Source: Adiantum capillus-veneris
Lineage: Eukaryota > Streptophyta > Polypodiopsida > Polypodiales > Pteridaceae
DNA length: 64,000 nt
Direction: 5' to 3'
Assembly: GCA_014529385.2 (NCBI GenBank)
Contig: CM043945.1
Coordinates: 98,801,463-98,865,462, forward strand
Both the position numbers and the translations under genes were made by a program. The notes beneath the pieces were generated by a model, which did not search any database, was not told the origin of the DNA, and saw nothing but the letters and a program-made list of their open reading frames with translations. Below, piece by piece: positions 33,784-46,171 of the stretch (positions are counted from its first letter, which is position 1; each line of letters opens with the position of its first letter).

Positions 33784-35085
33784 GGGAAACCAAAGTTGGT
33801 TACGAGAGCAAACACTGTGTGTAGGGTAGTCATGCGAGCGGTGAGAGAAAAGGTCTCGTCAAAGTCCATGTCTGGTCGCTATGTGAAACCCAAGCAACAA
33901 GTCTCATCTTGTGTTTGTTGAGGGAACCATTGGCCTTGTACTTTGTCTTGAAAATCCATTTCGTAGAAACCACCTTTCGCTTGTTGGGCCTGGGAAGCAA
34001 AGTCCAGGTTTTATTCCACTCAATAGCGTCCAACTCTGTCTGCATGGCATGCTTCCAGCAATCATGCTGGAGTACTGCTTCCTCCACCGAGGAAGGCGCA
34101 ACTGGTGAAGCTTGAATCTGAGACATGAGTGCAAAGTTCACGAACTTTTCGCCGTCATAAACTTGCCTTTTCTTGAGGCATGCAGACAGTCGAGGCTGTC
34201 TAGGATTTGGAAAGTCTGGTAACTTTGTGACTCCACAAAAAGAAACCGTAGAGTAGAGCCAACTAGGTACTAACTTCTCCTTGCAAGGTGGGACCGCCTC
34301 CACCAAAGGAGAACCATCATCCACATCAGAATCGGAATCTGACATGGCATGATCGGGTGAAGTAACTGGCTACTGTGTAGAGGGTATAGGGACAAGGATA
34401 GGGGTAGGATCAAGTGTAGGAGGTGGATGAGGAGGAGGTAGCGAAGGTATAGGCTTGGATGTTTCTCCCTCTGCAAGTGTGTTCAAAAACTCCATGAAAG
34501 TCACATCACGGCTAACTGTGGTGGTCCTGGCGTCAGGATCATAAATTCGGTATCCATGACTCTCGTGAATAGCCCAAGAAGATGAGCTTCTTCGCCTTGA
34601 AGTCTAACTTCTGTCGCTTCTCCTTTGGCACATGGACAAAGACCAGACACCCAAAAACTCGAAAGTGTGAGACCGAGGTCTTGCGCTCGTAGGAGTCATA
34701 ACCTACAAATCATGGGTAGGAGAACGGTTCTGGATGTAAACCGTCATGTTACACGCCTCCGCCCAGTAAATCGGAGGTAAAGAAGCATGTGCAAACATTG
34801 CACGAGCCATCCCCATGATAGTCCGGTTCTTCCGCTCACATCTTCGTTCTGGGAAGGAGTGTAGGGAGTAGTTAGCTAGCGCTGGATACCCTCTAACTTG
34901 CACCACTATACAAAGTCCTTCAAGGTGAACTCACCCCCTCTGTCTAAGCGCATACATTTGACGTGAAAGTCCTTCTCCTTTTTGACCATCATATTCAAAC
35001 CGTGATAGCCTCCGACTTGAGCTTTAAGAACGAAGCCCAAGTGTACTTGCTACAAGCATCCACAAGCACAAGCAAAAATGGAGAG
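33784..35085 (-). pseudogene. C4: copia integrase-RT fragment
   Basis: Reading the minus strand from 35085: LVLVDACSKYTWASFLKLKSE, then LDRGGEFTLKDF and CERKNRTIMGMARAMF (integrase core with the C-terminal Glu region), then a Ser/Pro-rich linker. The RT follows: CWKHAMQTELDAIEWNKTW, VVSTKWIFKTKYKANGS and, in another frame, MDFDETFSLTARMTTLHTVF, ending about 33784. Stops and shifts are frequent. Both ends are truncated and no LTR is attached. It is a family distinct from C1 and C3. Confidence 0.85.
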
Positions 35086-35174
35086 AGTGTGAGAGCTAGT
35101 ATTTTTGAAACTTTGCTTGGTTTGAAAGAAGAAGAGATAGAGACAGAGAAAGACAAAGAGAGGGATGTCATAAA

Positions 35175-35738
<564 letters not shown>

Positions 35739-35762
35739 TCTGCATTTTTCTCTTTCAGTGTA

Positions 35763-36395
35763 ATGGCAAGAACCAAGGCAACAACAAGGAAGGCAAGGAA
35801 AGGACCAAGGCTTGCAAAGAAAGCATGTGGAAGGTTTGCTAGTAAGAAGAAAACTTCAGGTAAACCAATGAAGATATTGAAGGGCCCAAGAATGAAGAAT
35901 ATTCAAAGAAACATGGGTTTATTTAGGGAGATCAGGAAAGCTCAAAAATGTATTGAGCTTTGTGTCCCTAAACTTCCTTTTCAAAGAGCAGTGAGACAAA
36001 TCTGTGAGGAAGCATGTGCTGGTACAATGAGGTGGAAGGCAGTTGCCCTGCTGTGTCTTCAAGAAGCAATAGAAGATTTTCTTTTGGAGTATTTTAATGA
36101 TATTACCATTGTTGCTACTCATGCTCACTGTGTGACAATAATGGACAAGGACAGTGAGACTCTTAAGAGAGTGCGCTGGAGATACGATAAGATCCTTATC
36201 CCTAATGAGTTTATTGATCCCAAAATGAAAGATATACTGCTAATACCACCAGGCCACCGAGTTCAAGGGGTTAAGATTCACGAGGTTACTCATGAGGTGA
36301 ACACAAGAGCCAGAGCTAAGCAAGAAGAAAGACGCCACTCTGAAGCAGAGAAGTTAAAGAATATACAGTCTGCTGCTGCTGATGAAGAGGCCTAG
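35763..36395 (+). CDS. CENH3-like histone H3 variant with C-terminal extension, intronless
   Basis: 210 aa. The tail starts ARTKATTRKARKG, keeping the ARTK of histone H3 and plant CENH3. The histone fold spans about residues 52-140: FREIRKAQKCIEL, KLPFQRAVRQI, LCLQEAIEDFL, IVATHAHCVTIMDKD. Loop 1 is one residue longer than in canonical H3, counting from KLPFQR to LQEA, and Trp91 in RWKAVALLCLQEA stands where H3 has Phe-Gln; both are marks of centromeric H3. Such proteins replace H3 in centromeric nucleosomes and recruit the kinetochore. Oddities: no intron, although plant CENH3 genes usually have several; Cys at several fold positions; and about 70 extra residues (141-210) with a charged helical end. 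The extension is not part of known CENH3. A retrocopy or a diverged H3 relative is the main alternative. Confidence 0.75.
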   Translation: MARTKATTRKARKGPRLAKKACGRFASKKKTSGKPMKILKGPRMKNIQRNMGLFREIRKAQKCIELCVPKLPFQRAVRQICEEACAGTMRWKAVALLCLQEAIEDFLLEYFNDITIVATHAHCVTIMDKDSETLKRVRWRYDKILIPNEFIDPKMKDILLIPPGHRVQGVKIHEVTHEVNTRARAKQEERRHSEAEKLKNIQSAAADEEA

Positions 36396-37232
36396 AGGAG
36401 AAATTATGGGCAAGTTACCATAGAGCTAAATGAAAGAAACAATGATGTATTACACTCCATGACAGAGGGATTGTTAGCAAGCATTCCCCTTGCTGAAAAC
36501 TTATTTTAGCAAAAAATTGAGCTTCATAACCTAGTTATGGGACTAAATTTTTGTTATAATCAAAAGACCAATATCTTGAAAATGCTGACAAAGAGGAAAA
36601 TTTGGTCTTTCAAGGCCTCTTTTATTAACATGATGAGGTTATGGGACAAAACCTAAGGTGTATAATGTATCTATAGGTTAATACTCATCAACTAAGCATT
36701 TTTCAAGGGTTCAAACTCATAGGAATCTTGTAATTTAAGCTCATTTTAAAAAATTTGTAGTGCGTAATTTCTTGCAAAAAAACATTGCTATGAAAAACTA
36801 ATGAAGGTGTGTATATAAATCTCCCAATTGTGTCCATATGAGGTATTTGTATACAAATAAGTGAGATGAACGAAAAAAATCAAAAAGTGGACTTTATTTT
36901 AAGGCTTATCTTTGATAATAAAAAATCATAATTACAACACGCACAATTTTTTGGATATGCCATAAATCACCAAGTGTGGCTTGCATAACCATTAAAAATT
37001 ACCACCTTATATAATGGAGTCATAGATCTAGTATACATGCATCATAAGACATTGTAAATTTAGATGAACTAATGTTTTTTGCGATTGTTAATTGAATTTG
37101 TGAACGTTGCATATTTGACCCATGAGACTTTCTATATTTAATTCTAGTCACAAAGAATTTTTTTCTCACATGACAATTGCGAAAATATCAAACTCATATA
37201 TAATTAGTTACCACAGATTATTGCATGCACTC
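36396..37232. other. AT-rich 3' flank of the histone gene
   Basis: No further coding frame is supported, and no poly(A) tail of a retrocopy is visible. AATAAA-like signals are present (e.g. gataataaaaaatc near 36917), but none is clearly placed. C3 is inserted at its end. Confidence 0.6.
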
Positions 37233-37424
37233 TATTGGGGTATAAAGCCCAATGTGGTCGCCCAAGTAAGTGGGCGGGCCGCCAGGTATGTACACATATT
37301 CTTTTGTTAAAACCTAATAAGAACTCACTATGCTCTACACATTACAGTAGAGCGAGTTCACCATATCTTCGTGCTCTTCTTCTCGCACTCTCTCTCGCGT
37401 CGCACTTTTGCTCGTACTCCTTCA
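37233..37424 (+). repeat. C3 5' LTR
   Basis: 192 bp. It begins TATTGGGG where the 3' LTR has TGTTGGGG, so the terminal TG has mutated to TA. TATAAAG lies eight bases in. It ends CTCCTTCA. Confidence 0.95.
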
Positions 37425-37426
37425 AC

Positions 37427-37438
37427 TGGTATCAGAGC
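37427..37438 (+). promoter_or_regulatory. C3 primer-binding site, initiator tRNA-Met
   Basis: TGGTATCAGAGC starts three bases after the LTR end; complement of the tRNA-iMet 3' end. Confidence 0.95.
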
Positions 37439-38483
37439 TCAGATTGAGGCTCGGGGCAGTACTGCAGGAGGCTAGAGTCACCAGCTCAGATTGGAGTGAA
37501 ATTTGACAAGTAAAGACACAACCCCAAATCTCGTGGGAGGTCATCTCGGCCACCGTTCGGCTTCGACAAAGGTCTGCGCAGGCCATTTTTGACTACGTGG
37601 TCTCGATGGGTGCAGATCCGACTCTGCAAATTTGGGGTTTTCAGCCTACGACTGTAGGTGTTGAGGATATCGACACTCCCAGAGTGTTGATTTGTGGCTG
37701 TCTACACATTGAAGGACGGCTCACAGTTCTTGGAGGTGTGTCACATACGACCCGGGCGCATCTACACACAGACTGTAGGCGAAATCCACTAGTTCATCAG
37801 GTAGCTTGTGTTTGCTGCTTGATATTCCATATTTCATCCTAACATTGCAGGTACTTCCACATGGAATGTATTGTCAGAGATGATGTATGTCTGTTGAGGG
37901 TTTGTTGGCTGTGAGTCACGCAGCAAACAACTGCCGCAGTGGTTACAGCATACAGTGGGAAATTTGTGGATGTATGACTTTGTGGGAAGTCTATGTACTG
38001 TCAGATTTACTGCAGCCTTTGTTGAGGGTCGAGTGAGGTTTTATTGAGCTGGGGGATTCTCGAATGTTGAGATCCTTTCGGTGATACAGGTCTTGGAGCG
38101 ATCCCTCGAGCACCCTTAGATAGGCAGCTAGGATGTATTGACTGTGAGTTAGACAGTTGGGATTGCATCTTTTCTTTACTGCCGTTGAGGCATTGTCGCA
38201 GTTCATGCTTATAGGATAGTGACAGGACAGTTAGAGACAGTACAGGTGCAGGACAGGTTTACCCACAGCTTACAGTGTTAGAGAGACAGTGTTTTTGAGC
38301 TGTTTTTTGGTCTGTTTTTTGAGTACACCAGAGCCATTTTACAAAGGAGACTCTGTCAAAATTTATGCAGAATCTGAAGCTTTCTTGGTTCATTTGACAG
38401 GTTGATATTGGTTCAGAGGTCAATTTACAGGGGAAACTCTGCCGAATTTTTCCTAGAAAAGTAAACTACTGTGAAGCGTAGCT
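37439..38483 (+). other. C3 untranslated leader
   Basis: About 1.05 kb between primer site and gag ATG with no conserved frame. Several short upstream ATGs are present (e.g. in the frame at 37597), which is ordinary for plant retroelement leaders. Confidence 0.7.
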
Positions 38484-39370
38484 ATGGCTGGATCACAGGA
38501 CACTGCTCTTTACAATATCAAGAAGCTGGATGGAACCAATTTCCCATTGTGGAAGAAGCAGATTTGGCACGTGTTGGTACAAAAGAAGCAGATAAAACCT
38601 ATAAAGCTCAAGGGGATAAAACCAGAAGATATGGACGAAGATGAATGGAGCGAAATGGATGAATTGGCACTTTCTACCATTATGCTGACTTTGGCAGAAA
38701 GCATTTACTTCAATGTAGCAGACGAGATGTTGGATTATCAAGCATGGTTAAAGCTGAGTGATCTTTATGAGAAGCAGAGTGCAGCTTCACAGGTATACTG
38801 GCTTAAGAAGCTTGTTGACTTGAAGATGAAAGAAGGGACACCTATGTCCAATCATCTGAATGAATTCAACACAATCTATAGTTAGTTGTCAGCTCAAGGT
38901 GTCAAGTTTGATGAACCTGTTAGAGCTATGTTCCTGTTGATCACATTGCCGGAAAGTTGGGACACTTTTCGCACAGCTTTGAGTAATTCTGCACCTCCAG
39001 ATGGTTTGAGCATAGCAGGTGTAGAAGGAAGTCTGCTTACTGAAGAAACCAATAGAAAGACAATGGACAAAGGCAAAGGAACAACCTTAGTTGTCAGGGG
39101 AAGGACCAAAGAAAAGTACAAAGGTATAAAGAGGAATCAGTCTCGTAGCAAGTCCCGCAGTGCTAAAGGCAAGAGTGACATAGAATGCTACCATTGTGGC
39201 AAGAAGGGTCACATGAAAAGAGACTGCAGAGAATGGAAAGCAGAAAAAGGCAAAGAGAAAGCTGAAGACCATGGTGAGAAGAACAAGTCCTCAGTGAAGA
39301 TTCAAGAAATAAATGTGACAAACAATGTTGCAGAGGATGACAGTCTAGTGTCAGGAGACATCTACTTCTT
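38484..39370 (+). pseudogene. C3 gag with one in-frame stop
   Basis: ATG 38484 (MAGSQDTALYNIKKLDG). The copia Gag signature FPLWKKQIWHVLVQKK and WLKLSDLYEKQSAASQ is followed by TAG at 38883-38885, after which the same frame continues (LSAQGVKFDEPVRAMF). The knuckle CYHCGKKGHMKRDC is a perfect CX2CX4HX4C, inside a Lys/Arg-rich stretch. The TAG is the only break in the first 2 kb. Confidence 0.93.
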
Positions 39371-42300
39371 GAAGAATACAATGGACTCAGCTCTTCTTAC
39401 AGCATCTGATGGAAATGCACTGAGTGACTGGATTATAGACTCAGGGGCATCACTTCATGTGTCTCCAAACAAGGAGTGGTTTACCTCTTATGTGACCACT
39501 AAAGATCATGTTCGGCTAGGCAATGGGCAGACATGTGAGATCTTAGGTGTTGGAGATGCTCAATTGAAGTTTCAGAATGGCTCTTCTTTCACGCTGAAGA
39601 ATGTGAGACATGTTCCCGCAATTACAAAGAGCTTGATCAACACAGGTTTACTTGATGATGTTGGCTACGTCACCACTTTTGGACAGAACATGTGGAAGAT
39701 ATCCAAGGGTTCTATGACAGTAGCACATGGAGTAAATTCTGGAGGACTTTACATGATTTATGTATCAAATGTCTCTAAAAATGTAATCAATGTAACCGAG
39801 CAGCCGAATGTTTCTTTGTGGCATAGCCGGTTAGGACATATGTCCAAGAAGGGATTGGAAATCTTGTCTCGTTCTAGTTATTTGCCTGGCTTTTCATTTA
39901 ATGATTTTGAATTCTGTGAACATTGTCTGTATGGTAAGCAAACACAGCAGCCACATAAGCATAGAAGCAGTAGAAGAGATACACAGTTGGCACTTGTTCA
40001 TAGTGATTTGTGTGGACCTATGCCTAACCTATCTCTAGGGGGAGCTTCTTACTTTATGACATTTATAGATGATTACTCGAGGAAAGTATGGGTTTACTTT
40101 CTCAAGCACAAGGATGAAGCGTTTAGTGTTTTCAAAACGTTTGTGACACTTGTGGAGAATCAGAGTGGCAAGAAGCTTAAATGCTTACGCACTGACAATG
40201 GTGGAGAGTATGTTTCAAAGGCCTTTCAGGACTTTTGTGAGTCAAAAGGTATAAAACGTGAACTTACTGCTCCTTACAATCCTCCTCAAAATGGTGTTGC
40301 TGAGAGGATGAATAGGACCATACAAGAGAAGGTCAGAAGTATGTTGTCTAATGCAAAGCTGCCAAATGGGTTTTGGGCTGAAGCTGTATCAACAACTGTT
40401 CATCTTGTAAATAGATCTCCTAGCAAGGTTTTGCAGAAGGATTCAGTGCCAAGATGGTATGGTCAGGCAAAATGCCCTCATACAAGCATCTCAGAGTCTT
40501 TGGCTGTGAGGCATATACTCACGTTCCAAAGGAATTTAGGAACAAACTTGAGCCAAAGAGTAGAAAGTGCATCTTTCTAGGCTATGGTAATTCTGGTGAG
40601 ATGGGGTACAGACTTTGGGATCCCGAATCCAGAAAGGTTATCCGCAGCAATGATGTTCACTTTAATGAAGCGAAATATCATTCTAAACCAGAGAAAGTTG
40701 AGGAGATTAGAAGAGTTGTCTTCCAAGAGGATGGACCTGCACGTGCAAGACAAAATGTCGGGGCTCAAGAGGAGCAAGGACAAGATAGAGTGGAACCACA
40801 GGTTGTGGCTGAGCCTGAGCCACCTATTGTGCGTAGATCTGGACGTGTCACGCGACCTCCTGATAGGTTTGTTCCATCTATGAACTATGTCATGTTGACT
40901 GATTGCAATGAGCCTTCATGTTACAAGGAAGCAGTGCAAATGAAGGACTCTGGGAATTGGCAATTGGCCATGCAGTCAGAGATGACAGCTCTGCATAAAA
41001 ACAAGACATGGAAGCTAGTTAAATTACCACAGGGCAAAAAGGCTCTACCTTGTAAATGGGTTTACAGGTATAAGATCACCGCTCATGATAGTCAGCCAAA
41101 GTACAAAGCAAGGCTTGTTGCCAAGGGCTTTAAGCAAGAACAAGGCATTGACTTTGATGAAGTCTTCTCTCTGGTGGTCAAGATGACTACATTGAGATGC
41201 TTTCTTGCATTGGTTGCCATATTAGATTTGGTGTTGCACCAAATGGATGTTAAGACAGCGTTCTTGCATGGTGATTTAGATGTGGAAATTTACATGCAGC
41301 AGCCAGAAGGGTTTGTTGAGAAAGGCAAGGAAGATTGGGTATGCCAGTTGTTAAAGAGTCTATATGTCTTAAAGCAATCACCGAGGGCATGGTACCATAA
41401 ATTCCACAAGTTTATGCTTTCTCAAGGCTACAAACGTAGTGAGTTCGATCACTGTCTAGATACAAAGAAGGTTAAGGATGGCAGTTGGCTGATCCTTATT
41501 TTGTATGTGGATGACATGTTGATTGTTGGCAAGCACTTGGAAGAAATTTCAGCTTTTAAGTCAAAGATGGAAAAATCGTTTGACATGAAAGACATGGGTG
41601 AGGCAAGTCATATACTTGGTATGCGCATTGAGAGAGACAGATCAAAGAAGTTGATTTGGTTATCTCAAACAGAGTATATTGACAAGGTTTTGCAACGTTT
41701 CAATATGGAGAAGGGAAAGGTACTGAGTGTTCCATTGCCACCATATGTGAAACTTAGCAAACAAGATTGTCCTGTGTCTGAGGAAGAACAGGCTGAAATG
41801 GATAAGATTCCATATGCGTCTGCAGTGGGTAGTTTGATGTATGAAATGATTGCTACTCGCCCAGACATTGCATTTGCAGTGGGAGTAGTAAGTCGATACA
41901 TGTCAAACCCAGGCAAGAAACATTGGGAGGCAGTGAAAGGAATATTGAGATACCTGAAAGCTACAAAGAGTATGCGTATATGCTATGGGAGTCAAGAGCT
42001 AAGTGTAAAGGGTTTTACAGACTCAGATTATGCAGGTGACTTAGACAACCGAAGGTCTACGTCAGGGTATGTCTTTACATTGGCTGGTGGAGCAGTATCA
42101 TGGCGTTCTAGACTACAAGATTGTGTTACTCAGTCTACTATAGAGGCTGAATATGTTGCAGCATCAGAGGCATGCAAAGAATCAATTTGGCTTAATCGAC
42201 TAGTAACATATTTGGGAATCAAAGAAGAGAAGCCTGTGTTATATTGTGATAGTCAAACTGCTATACAATTGGCTCGCAATCCAGATCACTCGAAGACAAA

Positions 42301-42460
42301 GCATGTGGATGTGAAGTATCATTTCATTAGGGAAATGCTCGAGGATAAGCAACTTCAGCTTGTCAAAGTTCACACCACAAAAAATCCTGCTGATCTACTT
42401 ACAAAAGGACTTCCCTCAGAGAGCGTTGCGCATTTTCGCAAGCGGTTAGGTGTAGGGTAG
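39371..42460 (+). pseudogene. C3 protease, integrase, RT and RNase H with one frameshift
   Basis: Protease DWIIDSGASLHVS; pre-integrase LWHSRLGHMSKKG and CEHCLYGKQ; integrase HSDLCGPM, LRTDNGGEYVS and NPPQNGVAERMNR (DDE). At about 40452-40460 the frame shifts between LQKDSVP and VWSGKMPSYKHLRVFG. RT: CKWVYRYKI, YKARLVAKGFKQEQGIDFDE, MDVKTAFLHGDLDVEIYM and ILYVDDMLIVG. RNase H: FTDSDYAGDLDNRRSTSGYV, STIEAEYVAASEA and YCDSQTAIQLARNP. The second frame is open from 40454 to the stop at 42458. Confidence 0.95.
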
Positions 42461-42561
42461 TACATCACTTCTCTACATCTCTTGTATATTAGCTTGTATA
42501 GTAGCTTGTATAGTAGCTTCTCTCACACTTAAAGTACCACATTGGACTTTAAGTTGGAGGT

Positions 42562-42753
42562 TGTTGGGGTATAAAGCCCAATGTGGTCGCCCAAGTAAGT
42601 GGGCGAGCCGCCAGGTATGTACACATATTCTTTTGTTAAAACCTAATAAGAACTCACTATGCTCTACACATTACAGTAGAGCGAGTTCACCATATCGTCG
42701 TGCTCTTCTTCTCGCACTCTCTCTCGCGTCGCACTTCGGCTCGTACTCCTTCA
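42562..42753 (+). repeat. C3 3' LTR
   Basis: 192 bp, TGTTGGGGTATAAAG...CTCCTTCA. It is preceded by the purine-rich AAGTTGGAGGT tract and followed by CACTC. Confidence 0.95.
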
Positions 42754-43551
<798 letters not shown>

Positions 43552-44867
43552 CAACCCCCCCCCCCCCCCCCCCCCCCCCCCGGCCCTCCTATGGGGGGTG
43601 TGTTCTCACCAAGCGAATAAGAAGAAAATTCAAGGGCTTCCGAGGCTCCTCAAGCTAGCATACCCCTTAACCAATGCATTGAGAGAGACAACCCTTGGAC
43701 ATTAGGCTCCGGAAACAACAGAGGTTTCGCAAAAATGAGACACATTTGGCATGAGGGTCAACCAAGCAGTGCCAGGACCGACGGCCCGTTCGTCTGCCAT
43801 CCTCACATGTGTTCTGAGAGGGGGAAGGTGGAGAGGTTTTTGAAAACCGATCATCAGTGGGAGTACGTGCTACTTCCTTTCTCGAGTTGGGTTAAAGTGA
43901 TCGATTCATTTATACTTCCTTATATTGCCTTCACCAACCTGCTCCTCAATATTTCCAAATGTAACTGGAAAGAGTTTCTAAAATTGGTGAAAAGGTTCTT
44001 ATGGAAGAACACCACCAAACAAGGTGGTCTCGGCATTCTCAACCCTACTGCTCAAATGGAAGCCTTGTGTGACAAATTTGTGGTCTCACTTGCAAAACAA
44101 TACCAAGCCTAGCCTATCATGACCAAATATATGATCGACAAGGCAAAGCTTTGTTCTAAAGATGGCAATGAAAAGGGATTGAGGTGTACGAAACTTTTAG
44201 CCCCGAGGTGGACCAGCCTGAGACTTGGAGGCACCACATGGGAGCTCGTGCAAAAATGCAATAGAATAACAGAGGTACTATAGTGGGGGGGATAACCAAG
44301 TACTTCCAGAACCCTGTCACGCACTAGTCCCCTTGGCTCTCTAAAGCTGTTGGTAGGTATGCTTCTGAACCCATATTGGTGAGAAATTACTAAAAAGGTC
44401 AATAATGTAGGAGGCCAATGGCTAGCTCACTTTTGGGATGATATCAGCATGTGCTAGACAGGATCTAACATACTGAGTGCCCAGTTTCAGCTCAATGTGA
44501 CACTGAGAAACTACTAATCAATAGAGATGTAGAAGGGTTGGATAATATTGTGATGCCTATTTGTGAATCCAATTTTTCAGTGGAAAGCCTGGAGATGGCC
44601 CATGTGTAGCCAGCTCTCTAAACCTCTTAGAAAGGGCATATACCTGCCTTTAATGCATGAGGATAATTGGTTCGTCCCTCTGAACAAACATTAGAACAAA
44701 CAATAGTCCGGAAGATCGATGAGCAGAGATCACAAAAAACATTTGGAATCCATAGTGGCCTCAATTCATGAAGATTTTTCTATGGAAGGTACTTTGGGGG
44801 GCTCTCTTGACAAGCAACAAGATTTAAGCAAGAGGTATTGGGCCCGATAGATGCTCGGGGTGCAAAA
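43552..44867 (+). repeat. LINE fragment, tandem copy 1
   Basis: Begins AAGTCAA plus an uninterrupted run of about 27 C (43555-43581). It encodes MRHIWHEGQPSSARTDG and KRFLWKNTTKQGGLGILNP, the region after the palm of a non-LTR reverse transcriptase, where FLW..(K/Q)GGLGI is typical. It lacks 57 bp that copy 3 retains between NTTK and QGGLGI. It ends GATGCTCGGGGTGCAAA. Confidence 0.85.
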
Positions 44868-46171
44868 GTCAACCCCCACCCCCCCGGCCCTCCTATGGGG
44901 GGTGTGTTCTCACCAAGCGAATAAGAAGAAAATTCAAGGGCTTCCGAGGCTCCTCATGCTGGCATACCCCTTAATCAATGCATTTAGAGAGACAGCCCTT
45001 GGACATTAGGCTTGGGAAACAACAGAGGTTTTGCAAAAATGAGACACATTTGGCATGAGGGTCGACCAAGCAGTGCCAGGAGCGACGGCCCGTTCGTCTG
45101 CCATCCTCACATGTGTTCTGAGAGGGGGAAGGTGGAGAGGTTTTTGAAAACCGATCATCAGTGGGAGTACGTGTTACTTCCTTTCTTGAGCTGGGTTAAA
45201 GTGATCGATTCATTTATACTTCCTTATATTGCCTTCACCAACCTGGTCCTCAATATTTCCAAATGTAACTGGAAAGAGTTTCTAAAATTGGTGAAAAGGT
45301 TCTTATGGAAGAACACCACCAAACAAGGTGGTCTCGGCATTCTCAACCCTACTGCTCAAATGGAAGCCTTGTGTGACAAATTTGTGGTCTCACTTGCAAA
45401 ACAATACCAAGCCTAGCCTATCATGACCAAATATATGATCGACAAGGCAAAGCTTTGTTCTAAAGATGGCAATGAAAAGGGATTGAGGTGTACGAAACTT
45501 TTAGCCCCGAGGTGGACCAGCCTGAGACTTGGAGGCACCACATGGGAGCTCGTGCAAAAATGCAATAGAATAACAGAGGTACTATAGTGGGGGGGATAAC
45601 CAAGTACTTCCAGAACCCTGTCACGCACTAGTCCCCTTGGCTCTCTAAAGCTGCTGGTAGGTATGCTTCTGAACCCATATTGGTGAGAAATTACTAAAAA
45701 GGTCAATAATGTAGGAGGCCAATGGCTAGCTCACTTTTGGGATGATATCAGCATGTGCTAGACAGGATCTAACATACTGAGTGCCCAGTTTCAGCTCAAT
45801 GTGACACTGAGAAACTACTAATCAATAGAGATGTAGAAGGGTTGGATAATATTGTGATGCCTATTTGTGAATCCAATTTTTCAGTGGAAAGCCTGGAGAT
45901 GGCCCATGTGTAGCCAGCTCTCTAAACCTCTTAGAAAGGGCATATACCTGCCTTTAATGCATGAGGATAATTGGTTCGTCCCTCTGAACAAACATTAGAA
46001 CAAACAATAGTCCGGAAGATCGATGAGCAGAGATCACAAAAAACATTTGGAATCCATAGTGGCCTCAATTCATGAAGATTTTTCTATGGAAGGTACTTTG
46101 GGGGGCTCTCTTGACAAGCAACAAGATTTAAGCAAGAGGTATTGGGCCCGATAGATGCTCGGGGTGCAAAA
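44868..46171 (+). repeat. LINE fragment, tandem copy 2
   Basis: The unit is 1304 bp, nearly identical to copy 1 and sharing its 57-bp deletion, but with a short CCCCCACCCCCCC run. The frame 45012-45416 has the same 134-codon RT piece. Open frames on the opposite strand (45413-45706) recur in every copy and are shadows. Confidence 0.88.

Larger units (their letters stand above)
37233..42753 (+). mobile_element. C3: nearly intact Ty1/copia element
   Basis: 5521 bp with 192-bp LTRs and a perfect CACTC target duplication (37228-37232 and 42754-42758). It has a tRNA-iMet primer site, a 1-kb leader, gag and pol with only one stop and one frameshift. LTRs differ at about five positions. Of all elements here it is closest to being active, though as read it cannot make a full polyprotein. 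Confidence 0.97.
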
